Shown here: piece by piece, positions 1 through 9,083 of the stretch | How the letters are laid out: each line of letters begins with the position of its first letter | Numbering within the stretch: the first letter of the stretch is position 1 | Source: Nocardiopsis sp. N85 | GTDB taxonomy: Bacteria; Actinomycetota; Actinomycetes; Streptosporangiales; Streptosporangiaceae | Assembly (NCBI RefSeq): GCF_028882275.1 | Contig: NZ_JARBUT010000002.1 | Span: 328,619-392,618, forward strand | Length of the DNA: 64,000 nt | Direction: 5' to 3' | Notes under the pieces: generated by a model | The model's database searches: none | Told to the model about the DNA's origin: nothing | What the model saw: only the letters and a program-made list of their open reading frames with translations | Made by a program: the position numbers and the translations under genes

Positions 1-139
1 GCGGCTTCAACGGTCCGGCGGCCAGGTCGCGCGGTCTCCGGCGGAGGTGGCGAAGAGCCATGAGCGGTGGCTCTCCACGCGATCACACACGTGCAGTGAT
101 GTGGACCGCCCGGAGATGCCCCAGGTCAGACCATGTGAG

Positions 140-212
140 AGCCGGCGAGGGGACTTGAACCCCTAACCTGCCGCTTACAAGGCGGCTGCTCTGCCAATTG
201 AGCTACGCCGGC
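140..212 (-). tRNA. tRNA-Thr (anticodon TGT)
   Basis: The complement folds as a complete tRNA: 7-bp acceptor stem (GCCGGCG with CGCCGGC), D-arm, anticodon stem GCCGC/GCGGC enclosing loop CTTGTAA with anticodon TGT, and a T-arm with TTCAAGT in the loop. The discriminator base is T and CCA is not encoded. Anticodon UGU reads ACA and ACG-type threonine codons. Confidence 0.95.
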
Positions 213-516
213 GGGTCGTTCGGCTCCGGGAGGGAGCCGCGTCCTCCCGAATGGTACCGGGTGAGGCACCTTTCGGCCTACTCGGATCGCTCGCCCTCCC
301 TCGGGCCCGCCTCACCCGTGCCAGGCAGGCGGAAGCACACTTGACACGATTTTTCTTGATCTGGCGGTTTTCATCATCCTCGGACATCGCTTCGCCTGTG
401 CCGTACGTTTCCCGCACACGAATCATGGCCCCGAAAAGGCCCAAGCGAGGGATCCGCGCCCCCCTCAGGGCATCCGGCGGACCACAGGAGCCTCGGGGGC
501 TATATAGAGTTCTCCT
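213..516. other. intergenic region, no gene seen
   Basis: About 300 bases between the tRNA and the PadR gene. Short open frames exist on both strands but none has a ribosome binding site or recognisable product. It must hold the tRNA promoter on the minus strand. A TTGACA hexamer at 341-346 on the plus strand has no -10 partner at the right spacing, so I do not call it a promoter. Confidence 0.5.
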
Positions 517-864
517 ATGCCCCCTCCGAGGATGACCTTGCAGACCCAGCTCGTTCTGCGTGTACTGCTGAGCGATCCGACCCAAACCGTCTACGGCCTA
601 CAACTGTGCGAGGCCACCGGCCTCGCCGCCGGTACCGTCTACCCGATCCTGACCAGGCTGGTGAACTGCGGCTGGGTCGATTCACGGTGGGAGACCCCGG
701 ATGAGCAGGCCGACGCCGGGCGACCGAGACGGAAGTACTATCGCCTGACCGGAGAGGGCGCCCGTGAGGCCGGCATGGCCCTGGCGGAGGCCCACCAGCA
801 GAGCGCGGCTGTTCGGCGCTGGTGGGAACAGGGCCTCATTGAAGAAGGACCCGCCAACGCATGA
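517..864 (+). CDS. PadR family transcriptional regulator
   Basis: A 115-residue winged-helix DNA-binding protein. The segment VYGLQLCEATGLAAGTVYPI (about residues 23-42) is the PadR recognition region, followed by the wing with GRPRRKYYRLTGEG (about 69-82) and a short C-terminal dimerisation helix. PadR proteins usually repress the gene beside them, and the next gene starts inside this stop codon (ATGA), so the two are translationally coupled. A TATATA box at 501-506 lies only 10 bases before the ATG, suggesting a leaderless mRNA; an in-frame ATG at 532 is an alternative start. Signal and target gene unknown. Confidence 0.85.
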   Translation: MPPPRMTLQTQLVLRVLLSDPTQTVYGLQLCEATGLAAGTVYPILTRLVNCGWVDSRWETPDEQADAGRPRRKYYRLTGEGAREAGMALAEAHQQSAAVRRWWEQGLIEEGPANA

Positions 865-1559
865 GATCGTTCCGCCCCCCGAGAACCCCGCTGCCGCAGC
901 GCCCTCCTCTGAACGAGGAGCGCTTGCGGAACATCCAGTCCGAGCGATCTTCTCCCGTTTTCGTCGCTCGAAGGACATTGGGACTGCTGCAAACCGTTCA
1001 CGAACTGCTTCCACGGGCGCTGGAAACACCCGTGTCACGCCCACCGACACCGGGTCTCGACACCGTGAACATCATCTGTCGGGCGTTGGAGGCGGCGCTG
1101 TCACTCCATGACTTCATCGCCTCCTCGAAGCAGGCTCCGGAAGGCTTGGAGGAGAGCCGCCAACGGTGTTCGGTCCTGTGGGAGCACTGCCGGCTCCTCG
1201 CCCGAGAACACGGGCCCGAGCGGGTGGCGGCCGTCATAGAGGCCGAGTCGAGGCTCGGATCGGCGCGAGAGGTTCTGGAGGAGATCGCCTCGGGGCGGCA
1301 CGAGGTGACGGGCCATGGCGTCATCCCCCAGCCGCTGGCCGAACGCGGCCCGCTCCCCTCCCTGTTCGTCCTGCGTCGGGTCGTCCGTGCCTTGGCCCGG
1401 GTCCTACCGAGCAGTCATCGCGACGATTGGCTCGAAGAGCGGATGAGCGACCTCCACTCCCTTCCGGGAGGGCGGCGCTTCCTCTACGTCATACAGATGG
1501 CACGAGCCGCCCCGTTGCAGGCCGTTCTCATCCGACGCAACGGTCGTACGGCGGCCTAG
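861..1559 (+). CDS. hypothetical protein coupled to PadR regulator
   Basis: A 232-residue protein with no clear catalytic motif or membrane segment, overlapping the PadR gene by four bases. The N-terminus is basic and proline-rich; the middle is predicted helical. The C-terminal part (about residues 190-225, with LPSSHRDDWLEERMSDLHSL) resembles a short motif that I recall near the ends of actinobacterial proteins encoded beside PadR regulators, which are often membrane proteins; this one lacks the membrane part. Its function is unknown. It is probably the regulated target or co-factor of the PadR protein, an inference from coupling only. Confidence 0.65.
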   Translation: MRSFRPPRTPLPQRPPLNEERLRNIQSERSSPVFVARRTLGLLQTVHELLPRALETPVSRPPTPGLDTVNIICRALEAALSLHDFIASSKQAPEGLEESRQRCSVLWEHCRLLAREHGPERVAAVIEAESRLGSAREVLEEIASGRHEVTGHGVIPQPLAERGPLPSLFVLRRVVRALARVLPSSHRDDWLEERMSDLHSLPGGRRFLYVIQMARAAPLQAVLIRRNGRTAA

Positions 1560-1798
1560 CGGCAGCGGGTCGGCGCCCAGGGCGCCGAAAGGGATGGCCG
1601 GTCACAGGCGACCACCGGCCATCGCGTGAACGTCTTCCCCACCCGGGCGTCCAGCCCACCGATCACCCATGTCCCCGCCGCGGAAAGACATGCGAAGAAC
1701 GCCCTCGGTCCTCGCGAGCCGTGCTCCCGCCCGCGCCACGTGCCTTCATCGTATGAGCGTGCGGTCATCTCGGGTGCGACCAGAAAGAGGAGCACATC

Positions 1799-2011
1799 GT
1801 GAAAGACCCGAAGCGAACGTCATCGGCGGAGCCGGACGATTCCATCCACGTCAGCACGCGTTTCGCCGTGATCGCCCTCTGGAGCCTCGTCTGCTCCGCC
1901 ATGGTGGGCACCGCGACCGCGTGGTCCGGAGCCCCTACGGGAACGGCGTTACTGGCCGCCCTCGGAGTCCTGGGGGGAGCGTTCTTCACCTTGGCGAAGA
2001 TCATCCGTTGA
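1799..2011 (+). CDS. small two-helix membrane protein
   Basis: A 70-residue protein starting at GTG with an AGGAG ribosome binding site eight bases upstream. After a charged N-terminus of about 20 residues come two hydrophobic helices (about 23-43 and 47-67) ending in KIIR. No known family recognised. It stands alone, with about 240 bases of apparently non-coding sequence before it, and converges on rlmB. The ribosome binding site and membrane topology support a real gene. Confidence 0.55.
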   Translation: MKDPKRTSSAEPDDSIHVSTRFAVIALWSLVCSAMVGTATAWSGAPTGTALLAALGVLGGAFFTLAKIIR

Positions 2012-2062
2012 CCTGTGGGAGATCGATCCCGGCCCCCTGTCGGGGACCGGGGGTGGGCACGA

Positions 2063-3034
2063 TCAGGAGTTCTGGGCGGCGCGCAGGCGGGCGACCTCGT
2101 AGAGGGAGACGCCGGCGGCGACGGAGGCGTTGAGCGACTCGGCGTTGCCGATCGGGATGCTCGCGACCACGTCGCAGGATTCGCGCACCAGGCGGGACAG
2201 GCCCTTGCCCTCGGAGCCGACCACGACGACCAGCGGTCCGCCGGCCAGGTCCAGGTCCGTGATGAGGGCGTCGCCGTCGGCGTCGAGGCCGACGACGAAC
2301 AGGCCCGCCTTCTTGAAGGTCTCCAGGGCGCGGGTGAGGTTGGTGGCCTGCGCGATGGGCAGGCGGGCCAGGGTGCCCGCGGAGGTCTTCCACACGGTGG
2401 CGGTCACACCCGCGGCGCGACGCTCCGGGATGAGCAGGCCGTCGGCGTTGAACGCGGCGGCCGAACGGGCGATCGCACCGAGGTTGTGCGGGTCGGTGAC
2501 ACCGTCGAGCGCGACGATGAGCGGAGGCGCGTCGGAGCCCAGCGACCGCTCCAACAGTTCCTCGGGCAGCTGGTAGCGGTAGGGGCGCACACGCAGGACC
2601 ATGCCCTGGTGGACGGCGCCGGGCTGGCCGCTGCTCTCACAGCGACGGTCGAGTTCGGCGCGGGTGACCTCCAGGACCTCGACGTTCTGCTCACCGGCGA
2701 GGCGGGCCGCCTCGTTGACGCGATCGTCGGAGTCGAGGCTGTTGGACAGGAAGAGGCGGCTGGCGGGCATCCCGGCGCGGAGCGCCTCCAGGACGGGGTT
2801 GCGGCCCACGAGCAGGTCGGAGTCGATCCGACGGCGGTCGGTGTCCGTGTGAGAGGAACGCCCCTGGGTGCCGGAGCCCTCGGCCGTGGCGCGGCGGATC
2901 GCCTTGGAACGCTGCTTACCGTCGTACCAGTGCCGCTGCTCGGCGGGCAGGGTGCCCTTCTTCGCCTCCAGGGAACGACGGCCCTTGCCGCCGCTGCCCT
3001 TCGTGGGGCCCTTCTTGCTCTTCTTCGCCGGCAT
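2063..3034 (-). CDS. rlmB: 23S rRNA (guanosine-2'-O-)-methyltransferase RlmB (TrmH/SpoU family)
   Basis: 323 residues. The SPOUT methyltransferase domain carries the three knot motifs: DGVTDPHNLGAIARSA (about 177-192), VVVGSEGKGLSRLV (about 270-283) and IPIGNAESLNASVAAGVS (about 293-310). A basic, lysine-rich N-terminal tail precedes the substrate-binding domain (about 70-165). It methylates 23S rRNA using S-adenosylmethionine. The start was chosen at the MPAKKSKKG methionine; the frame stays open to 3169, but that extension is unlike other RlmB proteins. It follows cysS on the same strand, the common actinobacterial cysS-rlmB order, with a gap of about 220 bases. Confidence 0.92.
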   Translation of the reverse strand: MPAKKSKKGPTKGSGGKGRRSLEAKKGTLPAEQRHWYDGKQRSKAIRRATAEGSGTQGRSSHTDTDRRRIDSDLLVGRNPVLEALRAGMPASRLFLSNSLDSDDRVNEAARLAGEQNVEVLEVTRAELDRRCESSGQPGAVHQGMVLRVRPYRYQLPEELLERSLGSDAPPLIVALDGVTDPHNLGAIARSAAAFNADGLLIPERRAAGVTATVWKTSAGTLARLPIAQATNLTRALETFKKAGLFVVGLDADGDALITDLDLAGGPLVVVVGSEGKGLSRLVRESCDVVASIPIGNAESLNASVAAGVSLYEVARLRAAQNS

Positions 3035-3256
3035 GATCGCCGTCCCTCCGTCAAGTATCGCGAGCATGCCGGAAGAGTCCTCCGGCGCATGGGGTGCCGC
3101 TTCGCCGATGGCGGCGGCAAATCCCCAGACTACCGCCGGGCCGGCACCGAACGTGTTGTCCACGGGCACGCGAACGCACCCGGCGGCCGATGCGGGGGCG
3201 GCCCACCGTGGAAATCGGGGGGCCGCCCCGCTCCGGACACCGCACGCCGTCCGTGT

Positions 3257-4657
3257 TCAGCCCCTCCGCAGGTCCCAGCGCGGCCCCTGCGGGGTGTCCT
3301 CCACCACCACGCCCGCCGCGGCGAGGCCGTCGCGGATGGCGTCGGCGGCCGCGTAGTCCTTGCGGGCGCGGGCGGCCTGGCGCTGTTCGAGGGCGACCGC
3401 GACGAGGCCGTCGACGACCTCGCGCAGCCCGTGGTCCCCGGAGGACCACTGTTCGCTCAGCGGGTCCAGGCCCAGGACGTCGAGCATGGCGCGCAGTTCC
3501 CCGGCGAGCTCGGCGGCCTTCTCCTTGCCGCCGGCGGCCAGGGCGCTGTTGCCCTCGCGGACGTGCCCGTGCACGACGGCGAGGGCCTGGGACACGCCCA
3601 GGTCGTCGTCGAGCGCGGCGGCGAACTCGGCGGGCACCCGGGCCGCGGGCGCGACCTCGCCCAGGACCTCGACGGCGCGGGTGAGGAAGCCCTCGATCCG
3701 CTGGTAGGCGACGGCCGCCTCACGGAGGGCCTCGTCGGAGTAGTCGATGGTGGAGCGGTAGTGGGCCTGGCCGAGGTAGTAGCGCAGTTCGACGGCGCGG
3801 ACCTTCTCCAGCATCTGCGGGATCCGCATGGAGTTGCCGAGCGACTTGGCCATCTTCTCGCCGCCGATCTTGAGCAGACCGTTGTGCAGCCAGTACTGCG
3901 CGAAGGCGTCACCGGCGGCGCGGGACTGGGCCATCTCGTTCTCGTGGTGCGGGAAGACCAGGTCCAGGCCGCCGCCGTGGATGTCGAAGGACGGGCCGAG
4001 GTACTTGGTGGCCATCGCCGAGCACTCCAGGTGCCAGCCGGGGCGGCCGCGTCCCCACGGGGTGGGCCAGGTGGGCTCCCCGGGCTTGGCGCCCTTCCAC
4101 AGGGCGAAGTCGCGGGGGTCGCGCTTGTCCCGGTCGGGGTCGGAGTCGGCCGCGGCCTGCACCTGCTCCAACCGCTGGTTGGAGAGTTCCCCGTAGGGCG
4201 GGAAGGAGCGCACGTCGAAGTAGACGTCACCGGAACCGTCGTCGGCGGCGTAGGCGTGCCCGGCGTCGATGAGCCGTTGCATGAGCTCGATCATCTCCGG
4301 CACGTGGCCGGTGGCGCGCGGCTCGACGGTGGGCGGCAGGCAGCCCAGGACGTCGTAGGCGTGGGTGAAGGCGCGCTGGTTGCGCTCGCTGATCCGCCAC
4401 CAGGGCACGTCCTCGGCGCACGCGACGTTGATGATCTTGTCGTCGATGTCCGTGACGTTGCGGCAGAAGGTGACCTCGTAACCCGAGTGGGTCAGCCAAC
4501 GGCGCAGGATGTCGAAGTTCACCCCGGATCGGATGTGACCGATGTGCGGAGGTGCCTGCACCGTGGCACCACACAGGTACAGGGAGGCGTGTCCCTCACG
4601 CAGGGGGACGAAGTCTCGGACCTGTCGGGCACTGGTGTCGTAGAAGCGCAGACTCAC
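3257..4657 (-). CDS. cysS: cysteinyl-tRNA synthetase
   Basis: 466 residues, the normal length of bacterial CysRS. Class I signatures are HIGH at 38-41 and KMAKS at 268-272. Zinc ligands are visible as Cys29, Cys212, His237 and Glu241. The enzyme charges tRNA-Cys with cysteine and ATP. This is the translation enzyme rather than the mycothiol paralogue MshC, judging by the full-length C-terminal region and the rlmB neighbour. The GTG start has no ribosome binding site; a TAGGCT -10 box ends seven bases upstream, so the mRNA is probably leaderless. Confidence 0.95.
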   Translation of the reverse strand: MSLRFYDTSARQVRDFVPLREGHASLYLCGATVQAPPHIGHIRSGVNFDILRRWLTHSGYEVTFCRNVTDIDDKIINVACAEDVPWWRISERNQRAFTHAYDVLGCLPPTVEPRATGHVPEMIELMQRLIDAGHAYAADDGSGDVYFDVRSFPPYGELSNQRLEQVQAAADSDPDRDKRDPRDFALWKGAKPGEPTWPTPWGRGRPGWHLECSAMATKYLGPSFDIHGGGLDLVFPHHENEMAQSRAAGDAFAQYWLHNGLLKIGGEKMAKSLGNSMRIPQMLEKVRAVELRYYLGQAHYRSTIDYSDEALREAAVAYQRIEGFLTRAVEVLGEVAPAARVPAEFAAALDDDLGVSQALAVVHGHVREGNSALAAGGKEKAAELAGELRAMLDVLGLDPLSEQWSSGDHGLREVVDGLVAVALEQRQAARARKDYAAADAIRDGLAAAGVVVEDTPQGPRWDLRRG

Positions 4658-4664
4658 GTTGTCA

Positions 4665-4670
4665 AGCCTA
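4665..4670 (-). promoter_or_regulatory. cysS -10 box (leaderless promoter)
   Basis: TAGGCT on the minus strand, matching the actinobacterial TAnnnT -10 element, with exactly seven bases before the cysS GTG. Transcription would start at or next to the start codon. The same geometry recurs at other genes in this window. Confidence 0.6.
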
Positions 4671-4983
4671 TCCTCTTTCCCCTCACATCCGCGTCACAAA
4701 CCGACGACTCCGACCCGGGCGAACGTGGTGACGGGTGGGTCACGGTGCCCCTGTTTCCACTCTCGGACATCCCGAAGCACCTATATATGAAGAACCGTAT
4801 TCGGACCTTCGCCGTGTGAGATACCCCGGGACAGAGGCCTCGCGGCCAGGAACGGCGGGTCACGAGATACTGCATATTCCGACATAACGCCATGGAACGC
4901 CCGTAGTTCGCACGGCCTGGAAGGCACCGGAATCGGACGGAATCTCGTGTTAACGCCATCACCTCGACTACGCTGCGAAAGCG

Positions 4984-7203
4984 ATGGCCCCTTACAACGA
5001 TTCCCTCGGAACAGGAACACGGAACGGTAGGCCCACGGGTCGCGGAGCGGGAACCGGTGCGCTCGCCGGTGGCGCCCTCTTCGTGGGGCTGATCGCGCTG
5101 TGTGCCCTCGTCATCTCCTACAACGGCGTCTTCCGGCTCGCCGAGCACGGTGGCCACGAGGGTCACCCCCTCGCCCACGTGTTCCCGGTGATGTACACGT
5201 TGTTGCTGATCATGGCCTGCTGGGTCAGCTACCTGCTGCGCGAGGCCCCACCACGACGGCGTTCGTGGATCGACCTGGGATTGATCCCGCTGCTGGTGCT
5301 GTTCGCCGCCGTGATCATGGTGCTCAACAACCTGGAGCTGATCGAGCGGATCCCCCAGCGCGTCGCCAGCGTGATCGTGGCGGTCGCGCCGCTGGTGGCG
5401 CTCCTGATCGCGCTCCTGCTGTGGATGGCGGTCCGCGCCCACCTGCGCCGCCGTCGCCGCACGGGCGGATCCCGGCCCGGACCGGCGAACGATCGGACCA
5501 TGGTGCTGCACGGCCGCGCGGTGATGCCCGACGACCGGGACACCGAGGACACGGACGAGGGACCGTCCTTGGAGGAGCGCCTGCTGGCGTTCGGCGGCGG
5601 GTTAGAGCCGCGTACGGCCCCGGAGCCGCAGGCTCCGGACACCCGCGTGCTCCCCGAAGCCGAGATGCCCGAACCCGAGCCGCCGGGCTCCCCGGACCCC
5701 GGACCCGAACCGTCCGCGATCCGTACCGGGTCCTCCGCGTCCTCCGCGCCGACGCCGGTGGCCGGTCCCACCGAGGACGAGGACGAGGGGCCGGAGGCGT
5801 CAGTGCCCACCGTCCCGCTGCCGCGCCGCTCCCGGAGCGGGGACAACCCCATCAAGCAGGCCGCCGATCACCCGCCGCTGGCGCCCATCGCCTCCGCCGA
5901 ACCCGAACCCGAGCCGGAACCCGAACCGGCACCGGTCGCCGTGTCGGCGATGCCCGGAGCGCCGGAGGAGGTGGACGAGGGCTTCGAACACGATCCGTTG
6001 CCGGGCGACCCGGTCACCGACGAGGCGGAGGCGCCCGTGATCACGGCCTCGGCGGCCTCACCGAAGGACGAGGAGCCCGTCGGCCCCTCCGCCGCCGAGA
6101 CCACCGAGACCGCCGACGAGGGACCGGCACGAGAGGCCTGGGAACCCGGGGAGACCGGCGGGGCCGCGCTCCCCGGCCACGGGGACGCCCTCGGATCCGA
6201 GGCCGCTCTCGACGAGGGGCCCTCCCCCGACGCCCTCTGGGAACCGCCGACGGACGACGACACCGGTACCTGGGCGCGCACCGACTACGTCCCCCCGGTC
6301 TGGACTCCCCCCGAGGACGACGACTCGACGGTCGACGCCCCGGTCGAGGTCCCCGCCCCCGCCCTGGACCACGACACCGGCCCCGCCGTGCGCGCGGCCT
6401 TCCGCATCCCCGACGATCCGATGGCCGCTTCCCGATCGGCGCTGTCGGACGATCTGCCCGACGACTCCCCCGTGTGGACGCCTCCCGTGGCCGAGGTGCG
6501 CCCGGCGGGCCCCGTCCTCCCGGAACCGACCGAGGCCGGTCCTCGGCCCGACCGTCCCGCATGGGCCATGTCGTCCGGACCGTCCGGGCCGTCCGGTACC
6601 GGCCCCGACGACACCGCGGCACCTTCCGCGAGGCCAGGGCGCCCCGCCGACAGCGGTCCCGCCGAGGCCGTCCCGGCCGCACCCGAGGAACCGGCGTCCC
6701 CCTGGGACGGCAACGGCGGCAGCCGGAACACCGCCGAGGCGCACCCCCGCTCGGGCGGCATCCGCGCCGCCGAACACACCGGCCCGGCCACGCCCGAAGA
6801 ACCCGTGGAACCGGTGGATCCGATCCGCTCCGCGCGCGCCGAAGACGTCGGGGGCACCGGTGACGCCGACGAGGACACCCCCACCGGCTCCGGGCGCACC
6901 CGGCGCACGGCCTTCGTCGCCCCCGCCGTGCCGCCGGGCGCCGCACGACCGCGGGAGGACGACGCCGAACCGGTCCGGGGTCCCGTCCCGGACCCCGTCG
7001 AGGACCGCCGATCGCGACGTCCGTCGCCCTCTCCGGCACCATGGGCGCCCGCCGATCCGGAGGCCGTCACCGAGCGCCTGCGCAGGACCCCGGTGGAGAA
7101 GCGGCCGATGGTGCTCAAACCGCCCCGGCCGCCGATGCCCGATTTCTCCTCCGGGCCGCCTTCACGGCGTGTGCGCAGCGAACCGCTCCGCCCCGACGAG
7201 TGA
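4984..7203 (+). CDS. DUF2637-like four-helix membrane protein with very long acidic Pro-rich tail
   Basis: 739 residues. The first 160 hold four hydrophobic segments (about 27-48, 65-85, 97-115 and 128-150); the stretch containing SYNGVFRLAEHGG followed by FPVMYTLLLIMAC resembles the DUF2637 membrane domain, known from actinobacterial conjugative-plasmid Spd proteins and chromosomal relatives. A basic cluster LRRRRRTGG follows. Residues about 180-739 are low-complexity, rich in Glu, Asp, Pro and Ala, and presumably disordered in the cytoplasm. A TACGCT -10 box ends nine bases before the ATG, suggesting leaderless expression. It splits the usual ispF/cysS neighbourhood. Function unknown; a spore- or hypha-specific membrane scaffold is possible but speculative. 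Confidence 0.75.
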   Translation: MAPYNDSLGTGTRNGRPTGRGAGTGALAGGALFVGLIALCALVISYNGVFRLAEHGGHEGHPLAHVFPVMYTLLLIMACWVSYLLREAPPRRRSWIDLGLIPLLVLFAAVIMVLNNLELIERIPQRVASVIVAVAPLVALLIALLLWMAVRAHLRRRRRTGGSRPGPANDRTMVLHGRAVMPDDRDTEDTDEGPSLEERLLAFGGGLEPRTAPEPQAPDTRVLPEAEMPEPEPPGSPDPGPEPSAIRTGSSASSAPTPVAGPTEDEDEGPEASVPTVPLPRRSRSGDNPIKQAADHPPLAPIASAEPEPEPEPEPAPVAVSAMPGAPEEVDEGFEHDPLPGDPVTDEAEAPVITASAASPKDEEPVGPSAAETTETADEGPAREAWEPGETGGAALPGHGDALGSEAALDEGPSPDALWEPPTDDDTGTWARTDYVPPVWTPPEDDDSTVDAPVEVPAPALDHDTGPAVRAAFRIPDDPMAASRSALSDDLPDDSPVWTPPVAEVRPAGPVLPEPTEAGPRPDRPAWAMSSGPSGPSGTGPDDTAAPSARPGRPADSGPAEAVPAAPEEPASPWDGNGGSRNTAEAHPRSGGIRAAEHTGPATPEEPVEPVDPIRSARAEDVGGTGDADEDTPTGSGRTRRTAFVAPAVPPGAARPREDDAEPVRGPVPDPVEDRRSRRPSPSPAPWAPADPEAVTERLRRTPVEKRPMVLKPPRPPMPDFSSGPPSRRVRSEPLRPDE

Positions 7204-7716
7204 CCTGACGGGCGGTCCCGAGAACGGACCGTGCGCGGGCCCGCGACCGGGCGGCGGGTACGTGGTCGCCGCCCGTGGTCGGCGGCGACCACGCTTCGAC
7301 GGGTGTGGCCCCCTCGGGTGTCGACCGGGCGCGCGGGGACGATGAGGCGTCGGCCCCGGGCCCACGGCGCACTCGCGCGGAGTGGCCCGGTGCGTCTCCG
7401 AGGCCTTCGCAGCCCTCCCGCTGTTCCCGGGTCACCTCTTCGGGGGCCACGGGGGTCGAGGGGACGGCCACCGCGAGGGCGGGCGCCGCCACGACGGAGC
7501 CGCACCACCGGCGGGTCTTCGCCCACCGTGTTCCTCTCGCTCTTCGCCCGTGTCCTCCCCGGGCCCCCGTCCCCGTTCGGGGTCCGGCGGCACGTCCTCC
7601 GCGCCCGGAGGGACGCCGTTCACGTCCGTCGTGTCGCCCCGTGTCCGTCGACCGCCGTGAGGCTCGTGTCCGGCCCAGGAGGGCGACGGGGAAGGAAGGT
7701 CGGCCGCGCCATGACG
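7204..7716. other. long intergenic region, no convincing gene
   Basis: About 510 bases between the DUF2637-like gene and the ispF terminator. GC is so high that open frames exist in several frames on both strands, but all encode Arg/Pro/Gly-rich strings with no ribosome binding site, conserved motif or membrane segment. I see no RNA gene or clear repeat. Confidence 0.4.
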
Positions 7717-7750
7717 AGAACGCCCCACGGCATCGGCCGTGGGGCGTTCT
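7717..7750 (-). terminator. intrinsic terminator of carD-ispF
   Basis: Perfect 14-bp inverted repeat (AGAACGCCCCACGG with its complement) around a 6-base loop, about 30 bases past the ispF stop codon. There is no strong T-run, as is common for actinobacterial terminators. Confidence 0.75.
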
Positions 7751-7780
7751 GGTTCTGGGGTCCCGGGTTCTCCGGGCCCG

Positions 7781-8260
7781 TCACCCGGTGGGGACGCACA
7801 GGGCCGTGGCGATGGCCGCGATGCCCTCGCCCCGCCCGGTGAGACCCAGACCGTCGGTGGTGGTGGCCGACACGGTCACCGGGGCACCGACGATCGCCGT
7901 CAGCGTCTTCTCGGCCTCATCGCGCCGTGGCGCGAACTTGGGCCGGTTGCTGATGACCTGCACCGCGACGTTGCCGATCTCGAATCCGGCCGCGCGCACG
8001 CGGGCGACCGTCTCGGTGAGCAGCTCGGCGCCCGAGGCGCCCTTCCACCGTGGTTCCGAGGTGCCGAAGTTGGACCCCAGGTCGCCCAGGCCGCACGCGG
8101 AGAACAACGCGTCGCAGGCGGCGTGAGCGGCGACATCACCATCGGAATGTCCGCTGACGCCTTCCTCCCCCGGCCATTCCAGACCGGCGAGAAAAAGTGT
8201 CCGTCCAGGAGAAAACGGGTGGACGTCCGTCCCGACGCCCACCCGAGGAATTTTCGTCAT
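7781..8260 (-). CDS. ispF: 2-C-methyl-D-erythritol 2,4-cyclodiphosphate synthase
   Basis: 159 residues, the usual IspF length. Metal ligands are Asp12 and His14 (in GTDVHPF) and His46; GHSDGDV (37-43) and the C-terminal [17 protein letters not shown] are family signatures. It cyclises CDP-methylerythritol phosphate in the non-mevalonate isoprenoid pathway. It starts 26 bases after carD and is followed by a strong terminator, so carD-ispF form one unit. IspD, normally between or fused to these genes, is not in this window. Confidence 0.95.
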   Translation of the reverse strand: MTKIPRVGVGTDVHPFSPGRTLFLAGLEWPGEEGVSGHSDGDVAAHAACDALFSACGLGDLGSNFGTSEPRWKGASGAELLTETVARVRAAGFEIGNVAVQVISNRPKFAPRRDEAEKTLTAIVGAPVTVSATTTDGLGLTGRGEGIAAIATALCVPTG

Positions 8261-8286
8261 GAATTATGTGATTCCGCGACCGTGCT

Positions 8287-8769
8287 TCAGTTCGTGAGAA
8301 CCTCGTCGAGGAGGGCTTCCGCCTTGTCCTCGTTGGTCTTTTCCGCAAGGGCCAGTTCGCTGACGAGAATCTGGCGCGCCTTGGCGAGCATGCGCTTCTC
8401 ACCGGCGGAGAGCCCGCGCTCCTTGTCCCGGCGCCACAGGTCGCGAACGACCTCGGCGACCTTGTTGACATCGCCGGAGGCGAGCTTCTCCAGGTTGGCC
8501 TTGTAGCGCCTGGACCAGTTGGTGGGCTCTTCGGTGTGCGGCGCGCGCAGCACCTCGAAGACCTTGTCCAGGCCCTCCTGCCCCACCACGTCGCGAACGC
8601 CGACGTCCTCGGCGTTCGCGGCCGGCACGCGCACCGTCAGATCGCCCTTGTCGACCCTCAGAACGAGGTAGGCTCTGTCCTCGCCCTTAATGGTTCGAGT
8701 CTCGATCGCTTCAATACGAGCAGCCCCATGATGGGGGTAGACAACAGTGTCGCCGACCTTGAAAGCCAT
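8287..8769 (-). CDS. carD: CarD family RNA polymerase-binding transcription factor
   Basis: 160 residues. The N-terminal RNA-polymerase-interacting Tudor-like domain (about 1-60, beginning with [17 protein letters not shown]) is followed by a helical DNA-binding domain (about 65-160) with the [12 protein letters not shown] segment that includes the conserved tryptophan. CarD stabilises open promoter complexes together with RbpA and is essential in mycobacteria. It has its own upstream promoter with a palindrome at the -35 and is followed closely by ispF. The ribosome binding site AAGGGG precedes the ATG. Confidence 0.95.
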   Translation of the reverse strand: MAFKVGDTVVYPHHGAARIEAIETRTIKGEDRAYLVLRVDKGDLTVRVPAANAEDVGVRDVVGQEGLDKVFEVLRAPHTEEPTNWSRRYKANLEKLASGDVNKVAEVVRDLWRRDKERGLSAGEKRMLAKARQILVSELALAEKTNEDKAEALLDEVLTN

Positions 8770-8826
8770 GTGACAGGTACCCCTTCCGCTACCACAAGGA
8801 TACCATGAATCTGTGACTTAACGTAC

Positions 8827-8854
8827 CTATTAGGTTTGCGAACACGCAGGTCAA
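8827..8854 (-). promoter_or_regulatory. candidate carD promoter
   Basis: On the minus strand a TTGACC -35 (8849-8854) and a TAATAG -10 (8827-8832) are separated by 16 bases, about 60 bases upstream of the carD ATG, leaving a leader that contains the ribosome binding site. The -35 overlaps the left arm of the palindrome at 8850-8876. Confidence 0.5.
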
Positions 8855-8876
8855 GCCCCACTTTTTAGGGCTTGAC
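8850..8876. promoter_or_regulatory. 9-bp palindrome at carD -35
   Basis: GTCAAGCCC (8850-8858) and GGGCTTGAC (8868-8876) form a perfect inverted repeat around nine AT-rich bases. It may be an operator for carD, or simply two back-to-back TTGAC -35 elements. No gene lies downstream of the plus-strand copy, which favours the operator reading. Confidence 0.45.
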
Positions 8877-9083
8877 AAAGTCTACCCGACGATGCAGGAG
8901 CAGCCGATCGGCGCAGGTCCGAGAGCCCTTCCGGCCCTTTAGCGGAAGGCGTTCGCGGCCTCTCCGCGGGGGCGGGACGAGGCACCCCCGGGCACGACGG
9001 AGGCACCCGCGAAGAGATTCGCATCACCATACCCGGGCACTCGATGGACCCTCCCGTCACCGGTGGCGGGGTCGCCTCGCGGA

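Noticed and set aside
55..73. Short hairpin GAGCCA/TGGCTC near the left edge
   Set aside because: Six base pairs only and no adjoining gene end is visible, so it cannot be assigned as a terminator.
2015..4819. A plus-strand open frame of over 900 codons across rlmB and cysS
   Set aside because: Antisense to two certain genes, Gly/Val/Arg-rich without motifs. Long antisense frames are expected at this GC content.
7275..8126. Open frames across the ispF terminator region
   Set aside because: Composition is Arg/Pro/Gly-rich and antisense to ispF, with no initiation signal.
8871..8880. Plus-strand TTGACA next to the carD palindrome as a promoter
   Set aside because: No -10 at correct spacing and no plus-strand gene downstream before senX3.
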